This document shows, piece after piece, positions 1 through 11,389 of a DNA stretch of 64,000 bases. The notes beneath the pieces are model-generated. The model did no database searches, was not told the DNA's origin, and worked only from the letters and a program-made list of their open reading frames with translations. The position numbers were made by a program, and so were the translations under genes. Position 1 is the stretch's first letter, and each line of letters starts with the position of its first letter. The DNA is from Heterotrichella gracilis (lineage: Eukaryota; Sar; Xanthophyceae; Tribonematales; Xanthonemataceae): positions 62,001-126,000 of the forward strand of contig JAULBX010001336.1 of assembly GCA_032358255.1 (NCBI GenBank), in the 5' to 3' direction.

Positions 1-159
1 TCAAACCCCATCCGATCAACTTGCATCGGCCGCATCTTCTTCTGTACCCTGTGATCACTCCTGGCCGAGCATTTGGATAAAGTGACAAACTTTCGTTCAC
101 AACGGCCATTTGCATCAGACCCCAACCCTAACAACCGCTAACCATGCATCACTCCCGCC

Positions 160-268
160 GCAGGCATGTTTGTGCCTGAGATTGCCATTACATCGGCTCT
201 GATCACCATTGCATCGGCGCTGATCACCTTGCATCCCTCCCACCGCAGGCATGTTTGTGCCTGCGATC
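160..268 (+). repeat. Intronic echo of CLC exon start (acceptor side)
   Basis: The acceptor and first codons of the exon at 249 (CCGCAGGCATGTTTGTGCCT) occur almost unchanged 83 bases upstream (about 162-186), followed by sequence that drifts away from the exon. A second usable AG is therefore present, but reading on from the upstream copy does not continue the CLC protein. Confidence 0.8.
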
Positions 269-3080
269 GCTGTGGGAGCCACCGGGGGCCGCCTGGTTGG
301 CCGATTAGTGGCCCTGATCGTGTACCAGATCGACCCAACCGTGGTCATCTCCCTCCCCTCCTATGCGGTGGTTGGCGCTACTGTGTTCCTCGGGGGCGCC
401 ACCCGCATGACCCTGACTGCTACCATCATGATCATGGAGACCACTGGATCGGTGCAGCTGATCATCCCATCCATGCTGGCTGTGTTTGTGGCCAAGATTG
501 TGGGCGACAGGTGATTGCTTGAACACAAATGCTGTCCACATCCATCAAATGGGAGCTGCCTGTGGCTACATAAAAATTGCATTAATTTGCACCTCTGAGT
601 GAAGAGGTAATCAAATGCAATATGACGGTATTGGGTATGATGCTGTATAATAACCACATAGATTATTAGTACCTCCCCCAACCATGTGGTACCTCCCATC
701 ATACTTCTCAGCAAGCGGTGGATGGAGTGGGCAAGTGAAGTTATTCTTCACCCCACATTACATTACATATGTGCCCGTAGAGGGATGCATCCACCGCCAG
801 TATTATTTACCTCGCCAACCACCATCCCTCCAGGTTTGGCCACGGCCTCGACGACACACACATCAAGCTGCGGGGGGCACCCCTGCTTGAGGAGCCTGGC
901 ATCGACCCTTACCAGAAGATGGTGGCGGACAAGGTGGAGGTGTCTGAGGTGGCTGTGGCGCACCTGCTGGCGCTGCCGCCGGTGGTGGGGGTGGTGGCGG
1001 CGGTGGACGCCCTGCGCGGGTCGGCGCATCAGGTGTTCCCCGTCACGCACCAGGTCAAGCAGGTGGGGTCTTAGGGTGTAGGCTTTAGGGTATCGTATGT
1101 ACGAGGGCTCTGGCTGCAGCCCTTGGCCCCTGCACATGACACCACGCCTGCCAACAAGCACTGATTCAAATTTATAAACTGATTTTGGATCAAACATTGG
1201 AATGGTTCAAAGGCAAATCCCCTATCATGGCGGCGCTGGGTGGCAAGACCTTGCAGCTACACGGTCATGTCACCCTCGGGAGCATGCAACGAATTAACAA
1301 CACCGATGCACCCAAATGACCAATCTCAGGATCGATTGCTAACTACATTCCACCCCGTCCACAGGCCTTTGACGGCGAGCCCTTCCAGCTGCACGGCGTC
1401 ATCACCAGGGTGCAGCTGCTGCGCATGCTGAGGTACAAGATCGGCCTGGTGGTGCCCGACCTGGGGGGCCACTTCCCGCGGCCAGAGAGCCTGCTGCCCA
1501 CCACGCAGGACAAGCGCGGGTACATTGTGGGCAAGATGGAGCAGATCCCGCTCAAGATTAGGCCAAAGGAGGACATGGAGAAGGTGTTCGGGTGAGTGTT
1601 CATGCAGTGCTTGTTGGTATATAAAAAAGATATATAATAGGCCCTAGGATTTTCAATGTCCTTCCCAGGGAACGCATGTGGCTTGACCGGGGCCCTTTCA
1701 TGCAGCCGCAGACATCCATCGGAAACCCATGGTGACAAACCGCCGTTGACAGTCACTGCAACACAACCTGGAGCCGCACCACCTCCTCCTGTAGCTGGAC
1801 CTCACTAACCCTGACCCAACCCCTGTCCCGCAGGACCCTCGAGCCCCACCACTGCGACATGTGGCTGGACCTCACCAACCCTCACATAACCCTAACCTTG
1901 CCCCCACCCCTGCCCTGCAGGACCCTTGAGCCCCACCACTACGACATGTGGCTGGACCTTCGCCCCTTCATGCAGCGGGAGCCATTTGTGGTCCAGCAGG
2001 GCAGCACCCTGTCCCGGGCCTACCGGTTGTTCAGGACCATGGGGCTGCACCACATGTTTGTGGCTCCAAACAACCCTACGGTAGGGTGTAGGGCTTACGC
2101 AATCCCCTTGCGAGGCACTTCTGTACCCCTTAACAGCAGCAGCACGTGGTCAGCAGCACATCTGTACCCTTAAATACTTTTCAAGCATGCTAGGATCCTG
2201 GTGCACTAGGATCCTAGTGCTTTGGCCCACCACCTTGAATCCCAGCTGCCTTACCCCTCGGCACCTGGCAAACACATGCACACATGTGCCACCCCATAAT
2301 GCCTGAATTAGCGCCCTCCCTGTTGCTCAGCCAATCGATGGTGGCCCACAAGCAGCTACTGTAGCTCCAGGATTGACCCCTTGCAATCCCTCCTCCCTTG
2401 CCGCAACCGTGCCACCACGCAGCGCGGTATCACTGGTGGTTGACACCCACCCACCCCCCAACAAGCTGATCCCCAACCCCCCCCTGCGCAGGTGGTAGGC
2501 CTGGTCACCCGCAAGGACGTGACGGTGGAGAACGCGCGCCTGGCCCTGGGCCGCAAGGCGCAGGCAAGGGGGTCGCAATCCGAGGGGGGGGAAGGGTCCA
2601 ATGACACCGAGTTGCTTCGTGAGCAGCTGCCGTTCATCCCCTACGCTGCGGATGATGTTTTCTCCCTTGTGCCTCACGGGGAGGGGAGGGTGCTGCCGGG
2701 GTCGCTCCACATAGACGACGAGGTGGGTGGCGCAAACCCTTTATTAAAGCAGCAGTGTGCGAGGGGTGGCATAAACCCTTCATTAGGGTTGAGTGTTTTG
2801 GAGGGCGAGGGGGGAATCCTGCCAGGCTCCATGTGGGTTGCAGAAACCCTCCGTTGGGGTTGGGATATGCAGGGTGCGGGGTGGATTTCCTCTAATGGAC
2901 TGCCTGCTGGGCATCCTTTTCACGCCGCTTCATTTGTTTGCCACTAGATCCCTTCCTCCTCCTCACACTCCTCCTCAACCGCACCCAAAACCGTTGCTTA
3001 CCCTCCTCCCCTCCCCACACGTGCAGCTGCTGCAAGATCCTTCATCGGAGGAGTCCTTTGGGGGCCCCACCCAGGTATGA
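249..3080 (+). CDS. CLC-type chloride channel/transporter with CBS pair (5' end outside window)
   Basis: Membrane anion channel or Cl-/H+ exchanger of the CLC family; only the C-terminal part (about 383 residues) is here. Exons by phase: 249-510, 834-1053 (or to 1062), 1365-1591, 1921-2080, 2492-2722, 3027-3080, stop TGA. The first exon carries the anion-site motif GMFVP followed by GATGG, then LGGATRMTLTATIMIMETTG and a last hydrophobic helix ending AKIVGD, all typical of the second half of a CLC pore. Two cytosolic CBS domains follow; the first contains GVITRVQLLRML, the second MQREPFVVQQGSTLSRAYRL to VVGLVTRKDV. A poorly conserved acidic tail ends EESFGGPTQV. Oddity: after the last helix the protein reads FGHGLDDTHIKL, where CLC proteins usually have Tyr (GLYD). 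Introns at both sides of several exons hold decayed exon copies. Channel versus exchanger cannot be told, because the GxGIP and gating-glutamate parts lie upstream. Confidence 0.9.
1671..1960 (+). repeat. Four-copy echo array before CLC exon 4
   Basis: The start of the exon at 1921 (acceptor, then codons for TLEPHHYDMWLDL) is preceded by a near-perfect copy at about 1829-1881, a weaker one at about 1763-1812 and a trace of the next part of the exon (ATGTGGCT..CCTTTCATGCAGC) at about 1676-1712. Divergence grows with distance from the true exon. The copies are separated by words such as ACCCTAACC. Only the last copy continues the CBS domain. Confidence 0.85.
2683..2850 (+). repeat. Donor-side echo of CLC exon 5
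   Basis: The 3' part of the exon ending at 2722 (gagggtgctgccggggtcgc, 2685-2704) recurs in weaker form about 120 bases downstream in the intron (about 2802-2833), with AAACCC..TTAGGGTT words between the copies. Confidence 0.55.
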
Positions 3081-4855
3081 GCCACAGCCAAGCAATAGGA
3101 CAGGCAATCCCCGTCCACTCGGGACCGCAGCATGTGGCATCCAGTGCTAGTTGAAGCACGGCAGCTGGCCTGCATCCCGGGCACGTGGGAGCTCAAGTGG
3201 TATAGATGGACACATACATGCTCAAGGGGTGAATATTGCAAAGCCTTTGTTTTTTTTTAATCTCCGATCGTTCAATTGGAAATAAGCGACAGAATGTCAA
3301 ATGTGCATAGCAGTAAATTCTTTTGGGATATCATTAGGAGCCATATGGGACATCCTCTTGACCAAGTCTTGCCAATGACAAAACTTCAAAGTAGTAGCAG
3401 CAACAACAAGGCTCAACAACATGAAGGCTCAGCCTGGCCCAGTCCGGGACTACCACCTATTTTAGAAGCTTTATAAGTTGCAGGCAGCACCGTGTAGCAT
3501 GTGGCTAGCAATCCTACTAGGAGCAATCCTAGTAGGAGCTCTTGCTGCTAAAGCATTAAGTTTAGAAGTAATGGGCCAACCACCGTGCAATCTGGCAGTG
3601 CCTCTCTCAAGTCGAATGCCAATTGCTGCAATGCCATGGCCAATTGCTGCAATTTGGTAGGAGCTAGCCCCAAGCCCTCTGTACATAGCGCTGTCACACT
3701 GTGTTGTTGTCAGTGAGTCTTAGAAAGATTCAGAAAGTCTGGAAGAAAGAAAGGGGACACACAAAGGCGTGGTTGGGAGGCCACTCAGTGGTCTGGCGCC
3801 CTGCCAGAACGGCTGGTCAAGCACGTGGCATTGCCTTCCAAATGCTAGCCTAGGGCCCCTGCCTGTGGCAGGCAGGGCATGGAAGCCTCTGAGGGTATTG
3901 CGTTTGGTCATCAATTGTCAATGAGCATGGCGCCATTGGATAGTATCATACAGTTGGTTGGAATTGTTTTGCAATTAATTGGATTATAAAATGTGCTGTA
4001 CAGTGGCTTGCACTATCCCAGAATCGGTAAATCCCCGTTAGTGACCCAGGCGGCGCCTCTATTCCCATTCTTGATGCATCCATGTATCCCACAGTGAGTA
4101 AGCCTTTGAGATGGTGATGAAAAGAAAGAAAGGGGATGCACAGAGGTGGAGTTAGATACCTTAGGCAGCAAAGGTACCCCGACAGCACCAGTGCCGTGGC
4201 ATGCATAGGGGCCTCCTACTTTGTGGCATGGTGACAGACTGTGGTGACCTTTGTGGACCGTCCACAATGCCGCATGAATCATGTGGCACAGTGGCAGCAT
4301 GCCAGTGGCGTGGAGTGGTCAGGAGCGGAGTCCATGTGCAACTTGCTTACAGGAAACAGTGACATGTTGAAACGTGACTGATGCCATTGGCCCCCAAGAT
4401 TGGCAATGCTGTAAGCAGACTGCGCGCCCGTGTACAACCCAAGTGGCCACTGCACATGTCACGCGGCATGCTGCCATCAGAAGATGTGATACCGCTGATT
4501 GCTAATGTTGGCGAGGCAACATTAGTTGATGACCTAGCCGGGTCCCATTGGCAAAAATACTGGTGCTGTGGCACACAAATAGGTCCATAGCTACTGGCGC
4601 CACGCTGGGCCAGGCAGAACATCTTGCATACCCACCAGCACCCCACTGAACACCCGCACGATCCACAAATAGGCGCATAATCCATGTGCGCCCTGTGATC
4701 GTCACACTAGGAAAAAACTCACATTTGCCACTAGGAATCCATACAAAACTGGTTCCCCGCCTCCCTCTCTTCCCACTCAAATCCCTTCCCTACCATCCAG
4801 CTGCAGCCAGTGTCACCTGACTCTGCCTACGCCCTACTCTACCCTAGGGTCTTGT
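3081..4855. other. Intergenic region between convergent genes
   Basis: About 1.8 kb between the CLC stop and the stop of the minus-strand PBP gene. No gene was recognised. A diverged direct repeat (agaaagaaaggggacacac at about 3744 and aaagaaagaaaggggatgca at about 4121) suggests an old duplicated or dispersed element. The rest shows nothing I can name. Confidence 0.5.
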
Positions 4856-7800
4856 TTAGGCGGTGGCCGCGGCGGCCTTTTGTGACGGCATGTCGAATGC
4901 GCACACCAGCTTGTTCCTTTGCAGCACCTGGGCCACCTGGGCGAAGGGGGTTGCACCCAGGGCGGTGGACACCACACCGCCGAACGCGGGGTTGACAAGG
5001 TCGCACACGTAGTTGAGGGTCTGCGGGAGGGGAGGAAAGGGGGGTCAGGAGTCTGGGAGTTAGGCACGGGTTTGTGACACAAGGCTTGAGGTCATTGATC
5101 AAAGTATGATTCACCGTTTAAACGTCATTCACAACATATGCAAAATAGCACCAATAGCATGCCAAAAGCACTTGGCCACCAGCTGCCACGCCTGCTAGCG
5201 GCATAAAGCCGTTTAACATTTCCTAAGAGTAACAAGAAAGGAAGTAATTTTCTGTATATTTTAGATGGATGGATAAGTGAGTGAATACGCAATATAGCAG
5301 TTCCCACAACAATCCCCACCAGCTCTAGATCAGACAGCAAGGCTATATACCATCCATGTTGATGTTGATATATACAGGGTATATATATAAATAAACTAGA
5401 TACGCAATATATACTCGAATACCCAGTATATAAAGTCAAATACCCAGTACATTCTCATGCTGTGGTGCATGGGCGCTCACCACTCTGTCCAGGTAAAGGG
5501 TTCAGGGTTTAAGTTTTGCTCACCACTCTGTCCAGGAAGCGGGGGACGGAGTCGTAGTATGCGAACAGGTTCTTGCCTCCCTGGGATGCAATCACCACGT
5601 TCTTGGGGACCCTGCCGTTGCATGGGGTAACAGCGTTTCCGGAGGTGGGGTTCACGCCGTTGGCGGGGCAGGAGTAGCGGGTGTAGTCCTGCGATATAGG
5701 GGGGAGGTGTGCATGAGAAGGGGTGTGAGGGGAGGGAAAGGGGCATGTGCACACCCATGTGGTGGTAGTATGATTGAATTGTTAAGGGGAGGGACGTTAA
5801 GGTGGGAGGCGCATGAGGTACAGGGGCGACGAAAGTGGTTGGATCCACCAACTACTAGCCAGGCTTTGCTACAGGGTTGGTGTGACAATCTGCATACACT
5901 TGGGAGGCATGCACCACCCAATCCAAGCAGTAAGGGCCGTACAACACCTGTAGGTATACAAGGCCCTTTGATGTAGGGTTTAGGGGTTAAGGTTTTTTTT
6001 CCCACCTGCCCGGTGAGCAGGCGCCCTACCACCGCCACGTCAGCAGCCCCAGACAGGAACGCCTGGATGGCCACGTTGTCGCTGGTGACGTTGCCCACGT
6101 AGACTGCAACAAAGGGGTCGCGATTGTACTGGGCGGCGGTGGAGGCGATGTTGGCGCCGGTGGCGGCAATGGCAACCACCCTCCACGCATCCTGCAGGGG
6201 GGGGAAGGGTTACAACTGAAACTTGTAATCAGGGACCAGGCATTGAGGTGGCAGGTCGGAACTGGGATGAGGTAGGATTTAGACAAAAGGGTTGAATTTG
6301 TACTGTGCGGCGGCGGAGGTGAAGCGCAGGACATACCTAGTGGATCCCTAAAGAGGGTTATTCTAGTGTAAAAACTTGCATCAGGGGGACCCAGGTAAAA
6401 GCAGTGGTCAACAGGTTGTGGAGGGTGGGGTGCAGCACTTGCAGAATCCTTTGACAAACCCTAGCATGCGGGCTGCAAGATTGGCATTCACTGTCCTCTC
6501 AAACCCTTGGCCTTCAACCTAGGGTTAGTCCCCACTTCTGTACCTAGCATCCAAGTCCCCATCACCCAATCCCCACCTTGCAGAACAGGAATTGCTGGGG
6601 TCCGCCGACAAAGGTGGGTCCCGAGTAAGTGCTCAGGGATCCGCAGCCTGCAGCGGTCTGGGATGCAGTTGCGTCGGCCAATGGGAAGCCACCGCCATCC
6701 TTCACCACTGCCTGGCCAGCTGCAGGGGGGGGAAGGATGGGGAGGGGGTCAGCATGGGAGGGAAGCGGGGCGGGTGCGCACACAATTGGGAGAGAATGTG
6801 GGCAGGAGTGACTAGAGGTTGGGACAGGCGAATGGAAGGATGATGGTCCTCTCTGGGATTGGGAGCCAATCCATGGGCAGGGCCATTAATTCAAATAAGC
6901 TGCGGTGGCCATGTGTCAATCGCATGGCATTGCATTCAATAGGGAGGGAATTGGAGGATGTGGGCAAACACACATCTACGTCAGGTACCAATCCCTCAAC
7001 CCAACCTGGATCCCGCCAGCCATGCAAACAGCCCTAGGCTGGTGTTTGTTCAAACTCTTACTTGTTGGCTGCACACGAGTCACCACCAATCATACAAGCC
7101 TAAACACCCCCGTGCATGAGTCGATACGGCAAACATGACACCTCTTTGCTCTTTGTGGGTGCGCCCCCTGGGAAAACCCCCTAGGGCTTTGCCCAGGGTT
7201 TGTTAGACTTTCTGCCCGCACCTGGCGTCAGCAGCCCGCACACAGCGCGTTGGCCCAGGTCGTTTGTTGTGTCCACGTATGCGTAGACTGTGCGGTACAG
7301 GGGGTAGGCGGCGGTGGCCTCAAGGGGGTTCACGCCATCCAGGGTCACGGGCTGTGGGGGGGGGGGGAGGCGGGGGGTTAAAGGCAGGTAATTTGTGACA
7401 AGGTCTCAAGAAACATTAAAGTAGCATTACAACTGTGATTACTAGCTTTACAATGAAAGCTCATAAACTGCATCCACGTACGTGGACAGCTGCTGCCAGG
7501 CATGTTGAGCACATGCTTGATGAAGAGCAGAGACCCCCGACAGATTCCACAACAACTGCCAAGAAGCCTAATGCTTCACGCCATGAATGGCCACAAAAAG
7601 CCCCCACTTCCCACACCCCACACAACTAGCCCACACACCTTGATGGCGGAGGCATCCTCAGCGCCGTTGATGCGGGCGGTGGAAATAAACCCTGCGGCGT
7701 TAGGGTTTCCAGCCACGGCAGCCAGCAGGGAGTCCTCATCTGCATAGGAGGTGGTGGATGGGCCCTTGGGTGCGGTGATGCCCAGCTTGTTGATCACGGT

Positions 7801-10391
7801 GTTGTAGGTGCCGGACAGGGGGTCGGGGAATGCAATGTCTGGGAGCTTGTCCTTGATGTTGGAGGGTGCGGAGGGGAACACGTCGCCCCAGGTCTTGGTG
7901 CCAGAGAACAGGTCCTGGGGAGGGGGGAAGGGTTGGCTTAGGGTTTACGGTTTAGAGTTTAGGGCTGGTCTCTTGTCTTCCCGGTGGAGGGTGGATGTCG
8001 TCCCAGGTCTTAGTGCCCAAGAACTTGTCTTACGGAGCAGGGTGGGGTGGTCAGTATAATGCTGTATGAGGCAGGCCCTTGCCCGGACCCGTTAAATGAT
8101 TACCGCACAGATCAGGTCAAGTCTCAAGGTTAGTTAGTTAGTTACATGCATTCCAGCAATACAGCCAGATTAGCAGGTCAAGTCTCAAGGTACATTCAAG
8201 GAAACCCTAGCCCTTACCTTGATCTGTGCGGTGGTTGCTGTCCCTGCCCAGCTGCTGTAGGCGGTGCTCACCACGGCAGCCACTGCGTCGGTGGCGATGG
8301 GCACCTGGGTGGGGGTCACACCCTGCAGGGGGGGGACACAGCATTAGGTTGGAGGGTTCAGGGGGGAAGCACAGCTTTGGGGTTTAGGGTTCAGGGCCAA
8401 TGGTGAAGTGAACTGGGTGGAGGTGGAGGTGGGGATCTGGGATCAAGAAGGCGACCAGGAATGAGACAGGGGCGGTGGCTGGGAGTTGCCAGGCAAGGTT
8501 TGGGGCGTGCTTCCCAGAGTTGCGGTCTCAAAGGGACCATGCAGAAACCTTGCTGGCTGTGTTGTGCGGTTTCACACATGTGCGCTTTGGGGACAAGGCA
8601 AGGGATTACAGCAAGTGCTTAGTGCATCAATCTGAAAACACATTCACCGCCGAGGGGTGTGGCAATAGGGATTGAGGGCAGCCAAGGGGTTTTCCTCAGA
8701 GTTTCTAGGGTTTCTTCTGCGTACGTTGCATGGTGCGGTTGCCTTGCCGCCAGACACAGCGGAGGCATCGCAGCCAGAGTTGGTGTAGTCCTGTACAGGA
8801 TAAGCGGGATCCTGTTTAGAACCATGAAATCCACCGCCACTGGATTTAATTTAAGTGTCTCCAACTCAATGGATCATCTTGATTGTCATGTACACCCCCA
8901 GCTGGGTTGTGAATGGCATATTAAAGTGAAATTAATGCCTATTGCCTTAGGCATGTAGGGCGCTATTTTTTCGGCGTTCCAGTGCCATGTGTGCCTTGTA
9001 AGGTGACACATCGTCACAGCTACGGCCATAACTGGTTGATTGCTCTGATCTAATGCAGCGGCTGTCAACTTCTTACGTACGGTGCATGGTGGCAGAGGTA
9101 GCAGGCGCATTGGTACCGTCAAACAAGGTGAGAGGCATGACTGCAGTGAAGCCATAAGGGACAAGAAACATCCAGTTGCCTAAGGGGGGAGGCCTCCTGT
9201 GGCAACACATCAGTCCCCCTCAGTCCTCTGGCAAGCAGGCCCCATAGTGGCTAGTGAATCCGCACAGTAAGCAGCCTCACACTATGTAACGATGAACCGT
9301 TAGATATGCACATTCCACATAACTCCTTGTGCAGCATGGCATTGCTCGACCCTAGCCTAGGGTCTCACCACCGCCTGCAGTGGCCGTGTTGAGATGGCCA
9401 CATGAGCACCCCCCTGAAGGAAGGTAGCCAGGGCAACATCGGAGCCGGAACCCCTCACAATGGGCAAGGCATCAAAGTCCTTGAACTGCCTGCATTACAC
9501 CGCAAAGAAAGGTTTCTGACCACTGCTGCATCCTGGTAGGGTATCTTGGGTGACGTTAGTGCGGCAGGGCGCTACTTGTAGCAGGGCGTTGTTGGGATGA
9601 TTATAATGAGTGTAAAAGAAAACTCGAGAGGGCAGTTGGCATGTGCAGTTGTTGGGGCTGCTGATTGTTGTGGCGGCCCAGCACAAGCCAAGCAGCTGGG
9701 AGCAGTGGAGGAAGCCGCGTGTATGTGTGTGTGTGTGTGCGTGTGTGCGTGTGTGCGTGTGTGTGTGACCCAGTCTGCACACGGTTTGGTGTGCAGGTGC
9801 TGCTGGTAAGAGGTTGCCCCCAGGGGCCCGAAGGGGCCTGCTGTGGCCAGCTACATGCAGGGCTATGTAGCCACCACCCAGTGCAGGCTGCGTGGCAGGT
9901 ATTGGTACTGCATGGCCAGACAGCAGCCAGGGTCAGGGAGCACGTGGTGTGCATGCATGCCGGGCGGTGCTTGCAGCGAGGGCTTACCTAGAGAACAGGC
10001 GTGTGTAGGGAATCGCCTGCGGGAGGAGGAGGGAGGGCATGGGTTAGCAACCAATGACAACATAAGGATAGGCATTCGGAACGCTTAGCGCTTTGAAGGC
10101 AAAACGCCAACGCGAGGGGTCACTGGGGGCAGGCACTGCCGGCGTGGGTGTGTGCGAATTTAGCCAACAGGTTTCCAGGGGCGGTGTTGTCTCAGGTGGG
10201 CATTACGGCAAACTACCGGTAGTGAAGTTGAGGCACACGGGCGATGGTGGGTGGGTGATAGTTCGAATGGTACGCACGCTGGAGGCTGTTGCAAGGAAGA
10301 TGGCTGGGGCATCAGCGCAGTACTTGAAGCTCTGTGCTGCCACGCCGTGCACGGCCAGCAGTGCTGCCAGGGCGAAGAGTGCGGTCCTCAT
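4856..10391 (-). CDS. Secreted protein with two PstS-like PBP domains
   Basis: Probable secreted or cell-surface ligand-binding protein of the periplasmic-binding-protein (phosphate-binding PstS-like) superfamily; the ligand is inferred only. Starts at 10391 with MRTALFALAALLAVHGVAAQ, a clear signal peptide. Exons by phase (high to low): 10391-10278, probably 10016-9988, 9485-9369, 8790-8725, 8322-8218, 7914-7639, 7351-7222, 6719-6577, 6191-6006, 5688-5524, 5020-4856 (TAA). The join between the second and third exons is unresolved and an exon may be missing. Domain 1 includes GSGSDVALATFLQGGAHVAI and TTAQIKDLFSGTKTWGDVF, like the PstS 'IFsGkitnWgd' segment, then GNPNAAGFIST. Domain 2 repeats the pattern: NVTSDNVAIQAFLSGAADVA, DYTRYSCPANG, PCNGRVPKNVV. 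It is a diverged paralogue of the gene at 11390-19017, head to head with it. Several introns contain exon echoes. Confidence 0.8.
5478..5537 (-). repeat. Donor-side echo in minus PBP gene
   Basis: The exon end and donor at 5518-5537 (plus-strand gctcaccactctgtccagg) is repeated exactly at about 5475-5493, with ggttcagggttt between the copies. It gives two equivalent donors about 43 bases apart. Confidence 0.85.
7880..8040 (-). repeat. Acceptor-side echo in minus PBP gene
   Basis: The 5' part of the exon 7639-7914 (plus-strand gtcgccccaggtcttggtgc) recurs as gtcgtcccaggtcttagtgc at about 7998-8017, in the intron before it. TTAGGGTTTACGG-type words lie between the two copies. Confidence 0.8.
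8102..8232. repeat. Short inverted copy of exon edge
   Basis: The 13-base string accgcacagatca (8102-8114) is the exact reverse complement of 8220-8232, inside the 3' end of the exon 8218-8322. The phrase caggtcaagtctcaaggt also occurs twice between them (about 8113 and 8174). This intron has been rearranged locally more than once. Confidence 0.55.
8712..9100 (-). repeat. Echo of exon 8725-8790 in upstream intron
   Basis: The exon end and donor around 8713-8740 (plus-strand cttctgcgtacgttgcatgg) recurs as cttcttacgtacggtgcatgg at about 9070-9092. Because the copy contains the donor end but lies upstream of the exon, the whole exon was probably duplicated and the extra copy then decayed. Confidence 0.65.
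9720..9768. repeat. (GT)n microsatellite
   Basis: A TG/GC-interrupted dinucleotide run inside the poorly resolved 5' part of the minus-strand PBP gene. The reading frames through it are low-complexity and not coding. Confidence 0.9.
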
Positions 10392-11389
10392 GGCGGCGAA
10401 TCGAACCGACGACAGCCCCACAAACACTGCCCGCTGAAATCACCCACTTGAGTGGCGTGGAGTACGGCTCAACGCTGGATGGTTTGGTATAGGGGCGAGT
10501 GTCTAGCGCTGCCAATAGCCAGAGCACACACTTAGGGGGCTTTGGTGCAGTGGCGTAGAGGTTACGGCTGCCGCTACTGAGGCCAACTGCAGTCGGGAGC
10601 CAAGGGAGCGTGGGTGCAGGGGTGGGCCTGGGGTGAGGGGCTGGGTGCCTGGGAGCCCACTTTGGTTCTGCAGCCTGCGGAGTGCCGAATCGGTGTGTCG
10701 GGGAGGGGAGGGAGGCCTCGCCGGCGGCAGCATATGCTGCAGGACTCGCATGCCCGCGGGCACGTTGGACATGCAGGCTGATATCCGGAAGGAAATGTCC
10801 GAGAGAGCTCGGTCGCGGTTCAACCGCAGAGAATCGGCGGTCCGCGCCGCCGGAGAAATTCCGTGGGCCAAAATTCGGGTCGGTCAAAAGATGCGTTGTT
10901 GACAACGCAGCTGCGGCGCTGACGCCCGGCGGCGGTGCTGCGCGGCGGGACACAGCGACCTCTCCGCCAGCTTGCCCTCCCAGGCGACCCTTTTCGCAGG
11001 ATTCCCTCTGGGCGAAACTGGCTGTGATGCCGTTTCAGAGCCGTCAGGCTTGGCCGCTGGCGACTGAAAATCCCTTCGAGACCGGCTGCGGCCTCCCGCT
11101 GACCCACCGACGCCCCGCAGGGTCGCCCCCCCTGCAGCTCTCGCCTGTGCGTGCCTGCACTTGGGCTCACCCCCTCCCCCTCGCCCAGCCGTCACCCATA
11201 CGCTTGCGAGGAAAACACCTTGCCGTACAGCCCAACAACTAGGCCTTTGCAAACTTGCACCCCATTGCCTGGCACTGTGATACCATCGGCACCACATGCC
11301 GTAGGCCTTTCACCCCAGGGCACCCAGCTTATCATTAGTATCACGCCATCCATAGGGGACTTAGCTGTGGGAATAGACAGGGTAGCACG
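10392..11389. promoter_or_regulatory. Shared upstream region of the two PBP genes
   Basis: About 1 kb separates the start codons of the two divergent PBP paralogues, so it should hold both promoters. It is GC-rich in the middle. The open frames across it (up to 213 codons) are overlapping, compositionally biased and match nothing I know. No specific operator could be identified. Confidence 0.55.

Noticed and set aside
9595-9954. Frames across the (GT)n microsatellite
   Set aside because: Low-complexity His/Thr or Val/Cys text produced by the dinucleotide run.
10312-10953. Minus-strand frame of 213 codons upstream of the PBP start
   Set aside because: Arg/Pro/Ser-biased translation of a GC-rich promoter, overlapping the signal-peptide exon in another frame.
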